A stretch of 64,000 nucleotides of DNA from Glaciimonas sp. (GCA_012927585.1 JABBOY010000023.1:1-64000), one strand, 5' to 3'. Positions 27,170 through 37,060 are shown, counted from the stretch's first letter. A program made the numbers and translations. Notes: a model not told the origin generated them from the letters alone.

Positions 27170-28725
27170 CAGAGGTCATGTCCTGAATAGCTGAGGTTAA
27201 AGGATTTGTTAATCAGCGGGAAGTCTGGAACAATATTGCCCATGATTGCATGTTGAAGGATAGGCCAGTTTTGCCAGGAAGGATCGTGGCAGTGACAACG
27301 GAGAATTTTTCCCTGCGCATCATTTTCTATCGCTACCAGGATCGGGCCGCGCCAGCCTTCCACCCAGCCTACGCCTAAACCCTCCGTAGTGGGTTCGGCT
27401 AAGGGTGCCATTGTGGGGCCCTGCGGTAATTGATGGGCGATTTGCCGCAACAGGCGAATGGATTCGAAAATTTCATCGAACCGTACAAAAACCCGTGCCG
27501 CGACATCACCATTATTGTGTGTCGCCATGCGAACATTGAGTTGCGTGTAGGGACTAATGGGTTGGTCGGCTCGCACGTCCCATGCCTGCGCGCTGGCTCG
27601 CCCGGCCAATCCGCACAAGCCGAGTTCTGCCGCCAGCTTTGGCAACACGCGACCAGCGGTAATAAAACGGTCCTGCAAACCCGCATGTCCTTCATAGATG
27701 CTTCTGAGCGTACTGACCTCGGCCTCAATGTGTGCGCACTGCGCCATCATCAGGTCTATGCCGGATGCGTCAAGATCGACTGCGGCGCCGCCAGGGACAA
27801 TGCAATCCATCATGAAGCGGTGGCCAAACAGGCGATCATTCAGCCGTACCCAATCTTCTTTCAGTAGCATGAACTGGGCCAGTCCCACTGCAAAACCGGC
27901 ATCGTTTCCGATTCCGCCCAAGTCCCCCAAGTGATTGGCAATACGTTCACGTTCCAGCAGCAGTGCGCGTAGCCATTGTGCGCGCGGCGGGGTCTGGGAT
28001 GTGGTTGCGGCCTCAACCGCCATGCAGTAGGCCCAGGCAAAGGCGACCGTCGAGTCGCCGGAAATGCGACCCGCCAGCTTATACCCGTCAGCGATATGAA
28101 GCCGCGTAAAAAGTTTATCCGTCCCTTTGTGGGTATAGCCGAATCTTTGTTCCAGACGCAGCACTTTCTCGCCCACTACCGAGAAACGGTAGTGCCCAGG
28201 CTCGATAATGCCGGCGTGAATCGGGCCTACGGCAATTTCGTGTACGCCGTTTCCGGCTACCGATACAAAGGGATAGTTTTCCAACTCGTTGTCAAATTGT
28301 TCTAGTCCTGAAACCTGTTGCCGCAATGGAAAATAGTCTCTAGGCCACTTGCCGTGATTGAGCCAGGGACGCACATCCTCTGCTCTGTTTGCGTCAATCC
28401 CCAAAAGATCAAAAATCGTGCGCTGCAAGCGCACCGCAGCAGAGAATACCCCAGATAGATCCGGATATCCTTCCTGTTCAGTTACGGATAGCCGAAGCCA
28501 AAGCACTCCCTCAGCCACACAATATGCTGCCGAGATAATGAATTGAGTGATATCTGGCGTTTTGTGGGTGCCCCAAAGGGAGATTAGACGCCCTCCCTCA
28601 GTCTGGATTATTTGCCCAATGCGCACCCAGTCCTGCCTCCCGATCTCGGCAATCCATACCGGCGCGCTTCCCGGCAAGGATCTGAGCGGGGCCGAATATC
28701 TTTCGACCAACGTATCAGTTTTCAT
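27169..28725 (-). CDS. Hydrogenase-4-like / Ehr complex large subunit lacking nickel ligands
   Basis: Fused NuoC/NuoD-like protein, 518 residues: a 30-kDa-type domain to about residue 140, then the 49-kDa/HycE-like domain. In true group 4 hydrogenases the nickel site is RVCGICG near the start of this domain and DPCxxC near the end. Here the first reads RISGDS (S222, S225) and the second DPSWQN (S483, N486), so all four cysteines are gone and hydrogen chemistry is very unlikely. This is the defining feature of energy-converting hydrogenase-related (Ehr) complexes. The ATG at 28725 overlaps the upstream gene by four bases; a 13-codon extension is unsupported. Confidence 0.9.
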   Translation of the reverse strand: MKTDTLVERYSAPLRSLPGSAPVWIAEIGRQDWVRIGQIIQTEGGRLISLWGTHKTPDITQFIISAAYCVAEGVLWLRLSVTEQEGYPDLSGVFSAAVRLQRTIFDLLGIDANRAEDVRPWLNHGKWPRDYFPLRQQVSGLEQFDNELENYPFVSVAGNGVHEIAVGPIHAGIIEPGHYRFSVVGEKVLRLEQRFGYTHKGTDKLFTRLHIADGYKLAGRISGDSTVAFAWAYCMAVEAATTSQTPPRAQWLRALLLERERIANHLGDLGGIGNDAGFAVGLAQFMLLKEDWVRLNDRLFGHRFMMDCIVPGGAAVDLDASGIDLMMAQCAHIEAEVSTLRSIYEGHAGLQDRFITAGRVLPKLAAELGLCGLAGRASAQAWDVRADQPISPYTQLNVRMATHNNGDVAARVFVRFDEIFESIRLLRQIAHQLPQGPTMAPLAEPTTEGLGVGWVEGWRGPILVAIENDAQGKILRCHCHDPSWQNWPILQHAIMGNIVPDFPLINKSFNLSYSGHDL

Positions 28726-30182
28726 ACATTTCCCACGATGATATTGACCGCTTGCCGGAACCATGTATTCAGATAGGGCGGGATGTACAAGCCGAGTACC
28801 AGTGCCAGCCCAAGATGGATGAACACTGGTAACAATGCCGGTGAATGTGCGAGTGGCTTCACCGTGGTTTCGCCGAATACCATCGACTGTACGCGACTAA
28901 AAATCGAGGCAAACGCTACGCCTAGCGACAATAGCAGGATTGGTGTCGCCCACGGTAAATCACGCATGGCAGTTGTGACGATTAAAAATTCACTGGCGAA
29001 TACACCAAATGGCGGCATACCGAGGATCGCCAGCGATCCCAGCAGCATGCCCCAACCCACCGTCGGGCTGACTTTTACCAAACCGCGGATGTTAGCGATG
29101 ACCTGTGTGCCAGCTTTCTGGCACGCATGACCGACAGTGAAAAAAATCGCGGATTTCACCAGTGAATGAACAGTCATGTGCAGCAAGCCGGCATACGTTG
29201 CGATTGGCCCGCCGATGCCGAATGCAAAAGTCATGAGCCCCACATGCTCAATCGACGAGTAGGAAAACATGCGCTTGACATCTTTTTGCCGCGATAAGGA
29301 AAAAGTCGCCACTACCACCGAGATCAAACCGAAACCGACCAGCAACTTGCCCGGGATGCCATTTTGTAACGCACCATCTGCGAGTACTTTGAAACGCAGC
29401 ACCGCATACAGCGCGACATTAAGTAAAAGACCAGACAGTACGGCAGAGATTGGCGTTGGCCCTTCGGCATGGGCATCCGGCAACCAGTTATGCAGCGGCA
29501 CCAGGCCCATCTTGGTGCCGTAGCCGACCAGCAAGAAAACAAATGCGAGCGACATGATGGCTGGCTCAAGTTGTGTCTTGATGCCATTAAGATTAGTCCA
29601 CAGCAGCGCATCACTGTCCCCGCCAAGCTGGCGATCAGCGGCAAGATAAAGAAGTATCGTTCCAAACAGTGCCAGTGCAATACCGACTCCGCACAAAATG
29701 AAATACTTCCAGGCCGCCTCCAGGCTGGTGGGGGTGCGATATACGCTGACCAGCAGAACAGTGGCTAGCGTTGCGCCTTCCATCGCCACCCACAGGATGC
29801 CCATATTGTTGGTCAATAGCGCCAGCAACATGGTGAACATGAATAATTGATACATGCTGTGATACAGACGCATGCGGCTGGGAGTCATCTTGCCGTGATC
29901 ACGCTCGATGCGCATATACGGACGGGAAAATAATGCGGTAGTTAAGCCGACAAATGCCGTCAAAGTAACGAGAAATACATTCAGCGGATCGACGAAAAAT
30001 AATTTCCCCAAAGCGAAAACGGGACCGCTCGCGATGATCTTTACGGTCAATATTGCCGCAGCGATGAAGGTGGTCAGGCTGAACCCGACGTTGATTTCAG
30101 GTGCTGCTTCGTGTTGCCCCACCAGGCCCAGCACGATGCCGCCTAGCAGTGGAGTGATGAGAACCAGCAATAATGGATCCAT
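28722..30182 (-). CDS. hyfF: Hydrogenase-4-like / Ehr complex, antiporter-like subunit (HyfF type)
   Basis: Proton-translocating NADH-dehydrogenase M/N family membrane protein, 486 residues with about fourteen helices. Diagnostic blocks are LPDAHAEGPTPISAVLSGLLLNVALY near residue 235 and KRMFSYSSIEHVGLMTFAFG near residue 310, containing conserved lysine and histidine residues of the ion path. It resembles HyfF and NuoN, and is expected to move protons or sodium when the peripheral arm turns over. Adjacent to HyfE-like and the large subunit with spacing of one base and an overlap of four. Confidence 0.92.
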   Translation of the reverse strand: MDPLLLVLITPLLGGIVLGLVGQHEAAPEINVGFSLTTFIAAAILTVKIIASGPVFALGKLFFVDPLNVFLVTLTAFVGLTTALFSRPYMRIERDHGKMTPSRMRLYHSMYQLFMFTMLLALLTNNMGILWVAMEGATLATVLLVSVYRTPTSLEAAWKYFILCGVGIALALFGTILLYLAADRQLGGDSDALLWTNLNGIKTQLEPAIMSLAFVFLLVGYGTKMGLVPLHNWLPDAHAEGPTPISAVLSGLLLNVALYAVLRFKVLADGALQNGIPGKLLVGFGLISVVVATFSLSRQKDVKRMFSYSSIEHVGLMTFAFGIGGPIATYAGLLHMTVHSLVKSAIFFTVGHACQKAGTQVIANIRGLVKVSPTVGWGMLLGSLAILGMPPFGVFASEFLIVTTAMRDLPWATPILLLSLGVAFASIFSRVQSMVFGETTVKPLAHSPALLPVFIHLGLALVLGLYIPPYLNTWFRQAVNIIVGNV

Positions 30183-30183
30183 G

Positions 30184-30843
30184 TCAGTCCTCTTTTAAAT
30201 TTTCCAGATTGTGGATATCCAGGTTGTCGAACTGCTCGCGGATCTGGAACATAAATACGCCGAGTATCAAAATACCGACCAGAACGTCAAGGGCTACTCC
30301 GAGTTCGACGATCATCGGCATTCCATTAGTAGCTGCAGTCGCAGCGAAAAATAGTCCATTCTCCATGGCGAGAAATCCAATTACCTGCGGCACTGCTCTG
30401 GAGCGCGTGATCATCATCATGAAAGCAAGAAGGATACAAGCCAGCGCAATGCCAAGGGTGCCGCGGGCGATGGAGGAAGATAGTTTTGCTACCGGAAGAG
30501 CGAGATTGAAGGCGATGATCACCAGCACGATCCCAACCAGCATAGTGGTTGGGACATTGATCAGGGGTTCCACATCCCATTTGACATTCAGGCGCAGAAT
30601 TAACTTGTGGAGTACCCAGGGAATAAATACCACTTTAAGTACAAAGGTCAAGCCGGCAGAAAAATAGAGATGGGGGTCATTCGTCGCATACGCCACTACT
30701 AAGGCGGAGGCCACCAGTGTGGCGCCATGTAAAGTGAACAGGTAAATCAATGAAAGGATTCTGCGTTGACTGAGCATGGCAAAAGTCAGCAGCAGCAACG
30801 TAGCAGCCAGCAGATTTAATATTTGAATCGTGAAATTTGGCAT
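30184..30843 (-). CDS. hyfE: Hydrogenase-4-like / Ehr complex, HyfE-type membrane subunit
   Basis: A 219-residue membrane protein with six or seven helices. The HyfE family counterpart of NuoK plus additional helices is recognisable from VIGFLAMENGLFFAATAATNG near residue 152, followed by a glutamate-containing helix (VELGVALDVLVGILILGVF). The membrane glutamate is a conserved position in the family. Genes on both sides are within two bases. Confidence 0.9.
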   Translation of the reverse strand: MPNFTIQILNLLAATLLLLTFAMLSQRRILSLIYLFTLHGATLVASALVVAYATNDPHLYFSAGLTFVLKVVFIPWVLHKLILRLNVKWDVEPLINVPTTMLVGIVLVIIAFNLALPVAKLSSSIARGTLGIALACILLAFMMMITRSRAVPQVIGFLAMENGLFFAATAATNGMPMIVELGVALDVLVGILILGVFMFQIREQFDNLDIHNLENLKED

Positions 30844-30844
30844 T

Positions 30845-31795
30845 CTATGCGCCTAAAAGGAAATGCACAAGCATGCCGATGACCGCCAGAAGAAACGCGG
30901 TGGTAAGAAATTCAGGCACCCGGAAAATACGCATTTTGGCGCTGCACGTTTCAATCAATGCGAGCAATGCACCACCAATTGCCAGTTTAATTAACAAAAT
31001 AGGAAGTGCCGAGAGCAGCGCAAGCGGACGGCTGGCTTCAGCGATTCCCCAAGGTACAAATAGTGCAATTCCTATGCATGAATAGGCGAAAAGTTTCAAG
31101 CTGGCAGCCCATTCCATCAATGCCAGATGGCGTCCTGAGTATTCCAGCAAAAGCGCCTCATGAATCATGGTCAGTTCAAGATGCGTGGTGGGATTATCGA
31201 TTGGCACACGGGCATTTTCTGCCAGTGAGACCATCGTAAACGCCACTCCGGCAAAGGCCAGACTGGGGTAGATCGCCAACTCGCGGTGCACCAAGCTGTC
31301 CACCATGCTGGTGAGTAAGGTTGATTGTGTAATCAGGGAAGCTGAAAACAATACCATCAGCAGTGCGGGTTCAGCCAGGAAGCCGACCAGCATTTCTCGG
31401 CGTGCACCCATGCTGCCAAAAGCAGTGCCGACGTCCATCGCCGCCAGCGACATGAAAACGCGTGCCAGCGCAAGCAGGCCGACTAGCGCAATCGCATCGG
31501 CGGCAGGCGATAACGGTAGATCGGTCGACAGGGTAGGAGTGATCGCGCAAGCTAGTGTCAAGCAGCCAAATACAATATAAGGCGCCATGCGAAACAGCGG
31601 GCTGGCGTGTTCGGCTAACACCGATTCCTTATGGAATAGCTTGTGCAGCATACGATATGGCTGGAACAGGCGGGGAGCGGTTTTATTCTGCAGCCAGGCA
31701 CGACACTGATTGACCCATCCAGTCAAAAGTGGAGCAGCTGCAAGCGCCAGTATTATTTCCAGTAGTTGTGAAAAAGAGCCGAAGAAAGTGATCAT
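30845..31795 (-). CDS. hyfC: Hydrogenase-4-like / Ehr complex, NuoH-HyfC-type subunit
   Basis: Eight-helix membrane subunit, 316 residues, which forms the junction between the peripheral and membrane arms. The NuoH/HyfC family features are RPYRMLHKLFHKE-like QPYRMLHKLFHKES near residue 45, GSMGARREMLVGFLAEPALLM near residue 125, and ENARVPIDNPTTHLELTMIHEA near residue 190. It overlaps the upstream HyfB-type gene by four bases and abuts HyfE, so all membrane subunits are translated together. Confidence 0.93.
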   Translation of the reverse strand: MITFFGSFSQLLEIILALAAAPLLTGWVNQCRAWLQNKTAPRLFQPYRMLHKLFHKESVLAEHASPLFRMAPYIVFGCLTLACAITPTLSTDLPLSPAADAIALVGLLALARVFMSLAAMDVGTAFGSMGARREMLVGFLAEPALLMVLFSASLITQSTLLTSMVDSLVHRELAIYPSLAFAGVAFTMVSLAENARVPIDNPTTHLELTMIHEALLLEYSGRHLALMEWAASLKLFAYSCIGIALFVPWGIAEASRPLALLSALPILLIKLAIGGALLALIETCSAKMRIFRVPEFLTTAFLLAVIGMLVHFLLGA

Positions 31796-33801
31796 AGATT
31801 CACCGCTAGCAACAATATCAAAAGAGTCAGAAAGCTGTAGAGCAGGTACACAGCAATCCGCCCTTGCTGCAGCAAGCTGACCACGCGTGCGATGCGATCG
31901 GTAATCGCAGCGATAGGACGATACAGCAGGTCCCAGAATGGATCTTCAATCGTGACCTTATAGCGAGGAACTTTATCGAATGCGGAAGGCAGTTCCCGCG
32001 TCATTCGGAAAAAAGAGCCGAAAATTTCCCGGATCGGCTGACCAAAGCCTTCTGCGGTATCTTGCATCCGTGCCGTTTGAAAAGGGAATCCGCAGCCCCA
32101 TGGAATAGAGCGTCGGAAGCGGCCATGATACAAACGTCGCACCAGCAAGTAAGCCGCGAAGCAGCACACCAGCAACATCAACACAAACGCCACCGGCATG
32201 TAACTGGCGCGGTCAGGCGTGACGGGGGCGAGCAGCAGCCAGCCATTTTGCGCCACGGAGGCACCGATGCCGGCTCCCACCAGCAGGTGGGTGACTTGAT
32301 CTATAAGCACCACCACCTGCACCGGAAATAAGCCGAAGAATATGCAGGCTGCGACCAACCATGCGAAACCAAGACGCTCCCAATTATCCGCATCATGCGC
32401 ATCGTATAATTTTTGCTCGCGCGGTTGACCGAGAAAGATAATGGCGAAAAATTTGACCATCACGTAACCCGCTAATGCGCCAACTAATGCAATGACTGCA
32501 GCCACGACAGGGATCAGCATATTGAGGAATGAGTTCGGCAACCCGGGTGTGAACAGGAAACTTTGCAACAATAGCCACTCGGATACAAAACCACCAAATG
32601 GCGGCAGACCGGCAGCTGCCAGTGCGCCAACCAATGCAGCCCATCCAGTCCAGGGCATAAAACGCATGAGTCCGCCCAGATGACCGAGACTGCGCTCCTT
32701 AGTCGCATGCAACACCGTGCCGGTACCAAGGAAAAGCAAACTTTTGAAAGCACCATGGCTTGCTACATGATATAGCGCGGCAGTCAGCGACAGTGCGGCC
32801 AGGGCAGTCATATCGTAGGCGCTAAATAGAATCGTCAAACCGATGCCGACAAATATCAGGCCGATATTTTCTATGGAAGAGTAGGCAAGAAGACGTTTCA
32901 TGTCGGTTTGGGCGGCACTCAGCACTACGCCGAATAAGGCGGTCGCAAGTCCGATTGCCATTGTAATGCCGCCCCACCACCAAATTTGGGTATGCAGCAA
33001 ATCGAACGTCACGCGCAAAACGCCATAGATACCCGTCTTCAGAACGAAGGCGCTCATCAGGGCCGAGATTGGCGATGGTGCAGCGGGGTGCGCTTCAGGA
33101 AGCCATATATGCAATGGCAATATGCCAGCTTTGGCGCCAAAGCCGAATAAGGCTAGGAAAAAGGCAATCGCGGCCCAGAACATATCCAAATGCTGCAGGC
33201 GCATATTGGCAAATGTGTAGTCGCCGGTATTCGCCTGTAGCAAACCAAAGCAAAGCAACAGCGCTAGCGCGCCAACATGCGATATCAGCAGGTAAAGGAA
33301 GCCCGCGTAGCGCACTTCAGGTAACCGGTGATTGGCTGTTACCAGTAATGTTGCCGACAAGCTCATCGATTCCCACGCGACCATAAACACATAGGCATCG
33401 TCGGCGATCAATAACAATGCCATGCTGGCAAGGCAGATATGATACTCAAGGCATAGCAGTCCCGGCGGAGTCCCTTCGCCTTTACGAAAATAGCCGGCAG
33501 AGAAAATGGAGACCCCGGTGCTGACGATGCCAAACACAAACAGGAAAAAAGAAGACAGACTATCGAGTCGCAGGTGGAACGGCAAATCGGGCAAGCCGAT
33601 TGCCAGGACTGCAGTTTGCGGTACTCCAAAGGCGCTCACTACGCTGGTGATTCCCAGGACGATGCCCAGCACTGCACCCAACGGGAACAGCAGATGGGCA
33701 ACCAAAGTGGTTCTCTTTATGACAAGCAGGCCACATACGCCAATAACCAGCCATCCTGCTATGACCAGAAGTATGTAGTCAATGGGAATCAAGTTTGGCA
33801 C
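31792..33801 (-). CDS. hyfB: Hydrogenase-4-like / Ehr complex, antiporter-like subunit (HyfB type)
   Basis: Large antiporter-like membrane subunit, 669 residues, first gene of the operon. The NuoL/HyfB features include the FMVAWESMSLSATLLV helix near residue 140, LPLHIWLPEAHPAAPSPISALMS near residue 225, and KRLLAYSSIENIGLIFVGIG near residue 305. A long amphipathic region and extra helices follow to the C-terminus. Together with HyfF it supplies two ion-pumping units. There is no HyfA or HyfH ferredoxin gene in the operon, unlike formate hydrogenlyases. Confidence 0.93.
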   Translation of the reverse strand: MPNLIPIDYILLVIAGWLVIGVCGLLVIKRTTLVAHLLFPLGAVLGIVLGITSVVSAFGVPQTAVLAIGLPDLPFHLRLDSLSSFFLFVFGIVSTGVSIFSAGYFRKGEGTPPGLLCLEYHICLASMALLLIADDAYVFMVAWESMSLSATLLVTANHRLPEVRYAGFLYLLISHVGALALLLCFGLLQANTGDYTFANMRLQHLDMFWAAIAFFLALFGFGAKAGILPLHIWLPEAHPAAPSPISALMSAFVLKTGIYGVLRVTFDLLHTQIWWWGGITMAIGLATALFGVVLSAAQTDMKRLLAYSSIENIGLIFVGIGLTILFSAYDMTALAALSLTAALYHVASHGAFKSLLFLGTGTVLHATKERSLGHLGGLMRFMPWTGWAALVGALAAAGLPPFGGFVSEWLLLQSFLFTPGLPNSFLNMLIPVVAAVIALVGALAGYVMVKFFAIIFLGQPREQKLYDAHDADNWERLGFAWLVAACIFFGLFPVQVVVLIDQVTHLLVGAGIGASVAQNGWLLLAPVTPDRASYMPVAFVLMLLVCCFAAYLLVRRLYHGRFRRSIPWGCGFPFQTARMQDTAEGFGQPIREIFGSFFRMTRELPSAFDKVPRYKVTIEDPFWDLLYRPIAAITDRIARVVSLLQQGRIAVYLLYSFLTLLILLLAVNL

Positions 33802-33816
33802 CGTCGTTCCTTATAT

Positions 33817-34017
33817 TTATTCTTGAACCGGGGAACCGGCAATGATCGTAGTAAAGATGCCGGTTTCCGGCTTGCTTTCTAATGCGATGGCGGAGTCCAT
33901 TGTTGACGTCAAAACCAAAACGCGGGCACTCAAACCTAGTTTATTAGACAGGAAGAGGTCGATGGACTCATACGCCTTCAACCCATCGAACAGGGTGGAA
34001 AAGTGAACTCGACGCAC
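33817..34017 (-). CDS. Hypothetical small protein upstream of the Ehr operon
   Basis: A 66-codon frame from a GTG, ending 15 bases before the hyfB start. Composition and codon use look coding-like (leucine, serine, alanine rich) but there is no Shine-Dalgarno and I recognise no domain. It has no signal peptide. It could be a small first gene of the operon, a remnant, or chance. Confidence 0.3.
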   Translation of the reverse strand: MRRVHFSTLFDGLKAYESIDLFLSNKLGLSARVLVLTSTMDSAIALESKPETGIFTTIIAGSPVQE

Positions 34018-34177
34018 GTCATGGACTATTTTTCACGTCGATTTAATTGAACGGCTAGTCAAAGTTGGAGAGACACTTATTATGCGCCTTGCAATATGGA
34101 TATTTCAAGCTTTGCTAGAGAATTTGTGGCCGGATTTTTTGAAAATGCTTTTGTCGCCAAGCTTGTAAATATAAAAA

Positions 34178-34256
34178 GTAACGGAGTATAAGAAAAAAAT
34201 GGTTATTTACCGCATATATTCATTGCAACTTTAAGAATACGCTACTTAGTATTTTA
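34178..34256 (+). repeat. Intergenic repeat family, copy D
   Basis: Contains ACGGAGTATAAG, TTATTTACCGCATATATT, TTAAGAATAC and TTAGTATTTT. The GGAGTAT-to-AATAC distance is 53 bases and AATAC-to-AGTAT seven. The central hairpin is weak. The right end runs into the stop codon of the GNAT gene (minus strand). Confidence 0.75.
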
Positions 34257-34727
34257 TCGCTTAAGAATCCTGCGCATGACGGTCGGCGCTGGTTCTTCCG
34301 GGTTGGCGTGGGTGTATTCGAGTTCCGGTGCGACTTCGAATCCGAGTGCCGCATAAAAGTCCAGCAGGCGCGGCTGATCGGCGCGCACTGCCAGTCGCAG
34401 TTCAGTGACATCGCAACCGAGCGCATGGTGGATCACCGCTTCGAGCAAATGCTGCGACAGGTTTTGCTCGCGGAATGCTGGAATAATGCCCATGCGCAGT
34501 ATTTCCCAGATGTTGTGTTCGGTATCCATTGGCAGCCAGCGCACCGAGCCGACTGTCAGCGGGCCGATTTGCAGCATAAAACCGCCGCCGAGGTGCAAGT
34601 CCTGTTCGACCCTGGCGGCCGATTCGGTATGGCCGCTGGAGCTTGCCGCCACTTTTTCTGCCCAAGCAGCGGTGGTAATCTCCGCAATGGTTTGGGCATC
34701 TTCGAAATTTGCTTCTCGTATGATCAT
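34254..34727 (-). CDS. GNAT family N-acetyltransferase
   Basis: A 157-residue acetyltransferase of the Gcn5 superfamily. The acetyl-CoA binding region reads LRMGIIPAFREQNLSQHLLEAV, and the strands before and after it follow the GNAT plan, ending with LDFYAALGFEV. The substrate cannot be predicted. An upstream in-frame extension to 34811 is less likely than the ATG at 34727 because the domain begins with MIIREANFEDAQ. It lies downstream of metG on the same strand and may be cotranscribed. Confidence 0.82.
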   Translation of the reverse strand: MIIREANFEDAQTIAEITTAAWAEKVAASSSGHTESAARVEQDLHLGGGFMLQIGPLTVGSVRWLPMDTEHNIWEILRMGIIPAFREQNLSQHLLEAVIHHALGCDVTELRLAVRADQPRLLDFYAALGFEVAPELEYTHANPEEPAPTVMRRILKR

Positions 34728-34811
34728 ATCTATGGGTAATCGACAGCTGGGGTTAAAAACGGCTGGTGAAGATGCTTCATCGATATCGTCCTGTTTGATT
34801 TTTAGATACAA

Positions 34812-36935
34812 TTAACCCACCCGCATGCCAGGTGTGGCACCCGGCCAGGGGTTGAGGATGTATAGCCCAGGATTGGCTTTTTCATCTGCAGCAGATGCGG
34901 CTAATACCATGCCTTCGGACACGCCGAACTTCATCTTGCGTGGTGCCAGATTGGCCACCAGCACGGTCAGTTTGCCAATCAATTCTTCCGGTTGGTAAGC
35001 TGATTTAATGCCGGAAAACACATTGCGCAGGCGGCCTTCACCCGCGTCCAATGTTAAACGCAATAGCTTGTCGGAACCTTCGACGTGTTCGCAATTGACG
35101 ATCAGGGCGATGCGCAAGTCGATCTTGGCGAAATCGTCGATTTTAATTTCCGGTGCAAGTGTTTCGATTTCATGATTGGTGGAGCCGGCGTTTGTCCCCT
35201 CTCCCTCAGGGAGGGGGCCGGGGAGAGGGTGGGTTTCTTTAGAGTCGGCCACCTGCTCCGGCAGCTCGAACAACTCATCCAGCATTTTCGGGTCAACCCG
35301 CTGCATCAGGTGTGTATAAGGTTTGATCCGATGGCCATGCAACATCGGCACATTTACGTCGGCCCATTGCAATGGCTGCAGATTGAGCATGGATTCAACT
35401 TGCTGCACCAGTTCAGGCAGAACCGGTTTCAGGTAAATGCTCAAGATGCGGAATGCTTCCATCAGGCGGCTGCACACTTCATGCAATGCTGCGCTGTGGG
35501 CCGGGTCTTTCGCCAGTTCCCATGGCTTGTTGGCGTCGACATAGGCGTTGACGATGTCGGCTTGATCCATCGCTGCGCGCAATGCCTTGCCAAATTCGCG
35601 GCCGTTGAAGAGGGCCTGAATCTCGGTTGCTGCAGTGCGCAACCGAGATAAAAAAGGGTCAGAATCGGTCGCCCATTCCATGCTGAGTGTGCCATTGAAT
35701 TTTTTGGCGATGAAGCCGGCCGCGCGGCTGGCGATATTCACGTATTTGCCGATCAAATCTGCATTTACCCGCGCCACGAAATCTTCTGGATTAAAATCGA
35801 CGTCCTCCACCTTGGCATTCAGTTTGGCGGCGATGTAATAGCGCAACCATTCCGGGTTCATGCCGATGTCGAGGTAACGCAACGGCGAGATACCGGTGCC
35901 GCGCGATTTCGACATCTTCTCGCCGGACACTGTGATGAAACCGTGCACGAACACGTTGTTCGGAATTTTATGGCCGGAAAACTTCAGCATTGCAGGCCAG
36001 AACAAAGTGTGGAAGTAGGTGATGTCCTTGCCGATGAAATGGTATTGCTCGGTCGTCGGGTCAGTCATGAAGGCGTCGAAGTCGCGCCCGGTTTTATCGA
36101 AATAATTCTTTAGCGATGCCAGATAGCCGACTGGCGCATCTAGCCAGACGTAAAAATATTTGCCCGGCGCATCGGGAATTTCGATGCCGAAGTAAGGCGC
36201 ATCGCGGCTAATATCCCAGTCGCTCAGTCCACCGTCGTTTTCCAGCCATTCCCTGGCTTTGTTGGCGACTTCCGGTTGCAGGCGCGGTTTGCCATCGACC
36301 GCATTATCAATATTCCCTAATGCCCATTCGCGCAGAAAGTCCACACATTGCTGGTCGGACAGTTTGAAGAAGAAGTGTTCGGACGATTTCATCACCGGTG
36401 TGGCACCGGTCAGCGTTGAGTACGGATTTTTCAGGTCAGTCGGCGCATACACCGCGCTGCAGGCTTCGCAGGAATCGCCATATTGGTCTTTGGCGCCGCA
36501 TTTCGGACATTCGCCTTTGATGTAGCGGTCTGGCAGAAACATGTTCTTGACCGGGTCGTAGAACTGTTCGATGGTTTTGGTGGTGATGAAGCCGGCGGCT
36601 TTGAGCTTGCGATAGATGTCGCGCGATAGTGCGTGGTTTTCCGGGCCGTCGGTCGAGTGCCAATTGTCGAAGGCGATATGAAAGCCGTCCAGATACTGCT
36701 TGCGTCCGGCCGCGATGTTGGCGACGAATGCCTGCGGCGTGACGCCGGCCTTTTCGGCCGCGATCATGATCGGTGCGCCGTGCGCGTCGTCAGCGCCGAC
36801 AAAGTGAACCTCGTGGCCCTGCATGCGCTGAAACCGGACCCAGATGTCGGCCTGAATGTATTCCATGATGTGACCGATATGAAATGCGCCATTAGCGTAA
36901 GGCAGGGCAGTAGTAACGAACAGCTTGCGGGTCAT
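34812..36935 (-). CDS. metG: Methionyl-tRNA synthetase
   Basis: Class Ia synthetase for tRNA-Met, 707 residues. HIGH is [10 protein letters not shown] near residue 16, KMSKS is GEKMSKSRG, and the zinc knuckle [21 protein letters not shown] lies near residue 145. A C-terminal EMAP/Trbp111-type tRNA-binding domain begins around residue 605. The linker between anticodon and tRNA-binding domains (about residues 565-580) carries an inserted [11 protein letters not shown]-type segment encoded by a GC-rich palindromic repeat at 35195-35233. The ATG at 36935 is the family start; the open frame extends 37 codons further. Confidence 0.96.
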   Translation of the reverse strand: MTRKLFVTTALPYANGAFHIGHIMEYIQADIWVRFQRMQGHEVHFVGADDAHGAPIMIAAEKAGVTPQAFVANIAAGRKQYLDGFHIAFDNWHSTDGPENHALSRDIYRKLKAAGFITTKTIEQFYDPVKNMFLPDRYIKGECPKCGAKDQYGDSCEACSAVYAPTDLKNPYSTLTGATPVMKSSEHFFFKLSDQQCVDFLREWALGNIDNAVDGKPRLQPEVANKAREWLENDGGLSDWDISRDAPYFGIEIPDAPGKYFYVWLDAPVGYLASLKNYFDKTGRDFDAFMTDPTTEQYHFIGKDITYFHTLFWPAMLKFSGHKIPNNVFVHGFITVSGEKMSKSRGTGISPLRYLDIGMNPEWLRYYIAAKLNAKVEDVDFNPEDFVARVNADLIGKYVNIASRAAGFIAKKFNGTLSMEWATDSDPFLSRLRTAATEIQALFNGREFGKALRAAMDQADIVNAYVDANKPWELAKDPAHSAALHEVCSRLMEAFRILSIYLKPVLPELVQQVESMLNLQPLQWADVNVPMLHGHRIKPYTHLMQRVDPKMLDELFELPEQVADSKETHPLPGPLPEGEGTNAGSTNHEIETLAPEIKIDDFAKIDLRIALIVNCEHVEGSDKLLRLTLDAGEGRLRNVFSGIKSAYQPEELIGKLTVLVANLAPRKMKFGVSEGMVLAASAADEKANPGLYILNPWPGATPGMRVG
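35195..35233. repeat. GC-rich palindromic repeat inserted in the metG reading frame
   Basis: CCCCTCTCCCTCAGGG followed by AGGGGGCCGGGGAGAGGG folds into a stem and inserts residues of the type [13 protein letters not shown] into MetG. This same motif is a common dispersed repeat in many proteobacterial genomes, usually intergenic, and here it sits in a flexible linker without breaking the frame. Only one copy is visible in the window. Confidence 0.7.
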
Positions 36936-37060
36936 GGTTAGTGCGCTTTTGATATGAAGTAAGCGCCATTTTAACAGTGCAATAGGCATGTGGGGCATAG
37001 GGGCATGCCGTAACGCTTGCGGTTTTGCGATAGACTTGCCCATCAATTATGGAGATACGT

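Noticed and set aside
26657-33801. Reading the operon as a functional hydrogenase-4 or formate hydrogenlyase
   Set aside because: All four nickel-binding cysteines are missing in the large subunit and no ferredoxin-like HyfA/HyfH is encoded.
34082-34168. A 28-codon plus-strand frame encoding a hydrophobic, amphipathic peptide like a small toxin
   Set aside because: GGAG lies 11 bases upstream, which is long, there is no antisense RNA or partner visible, and no family resemblance that I can support.
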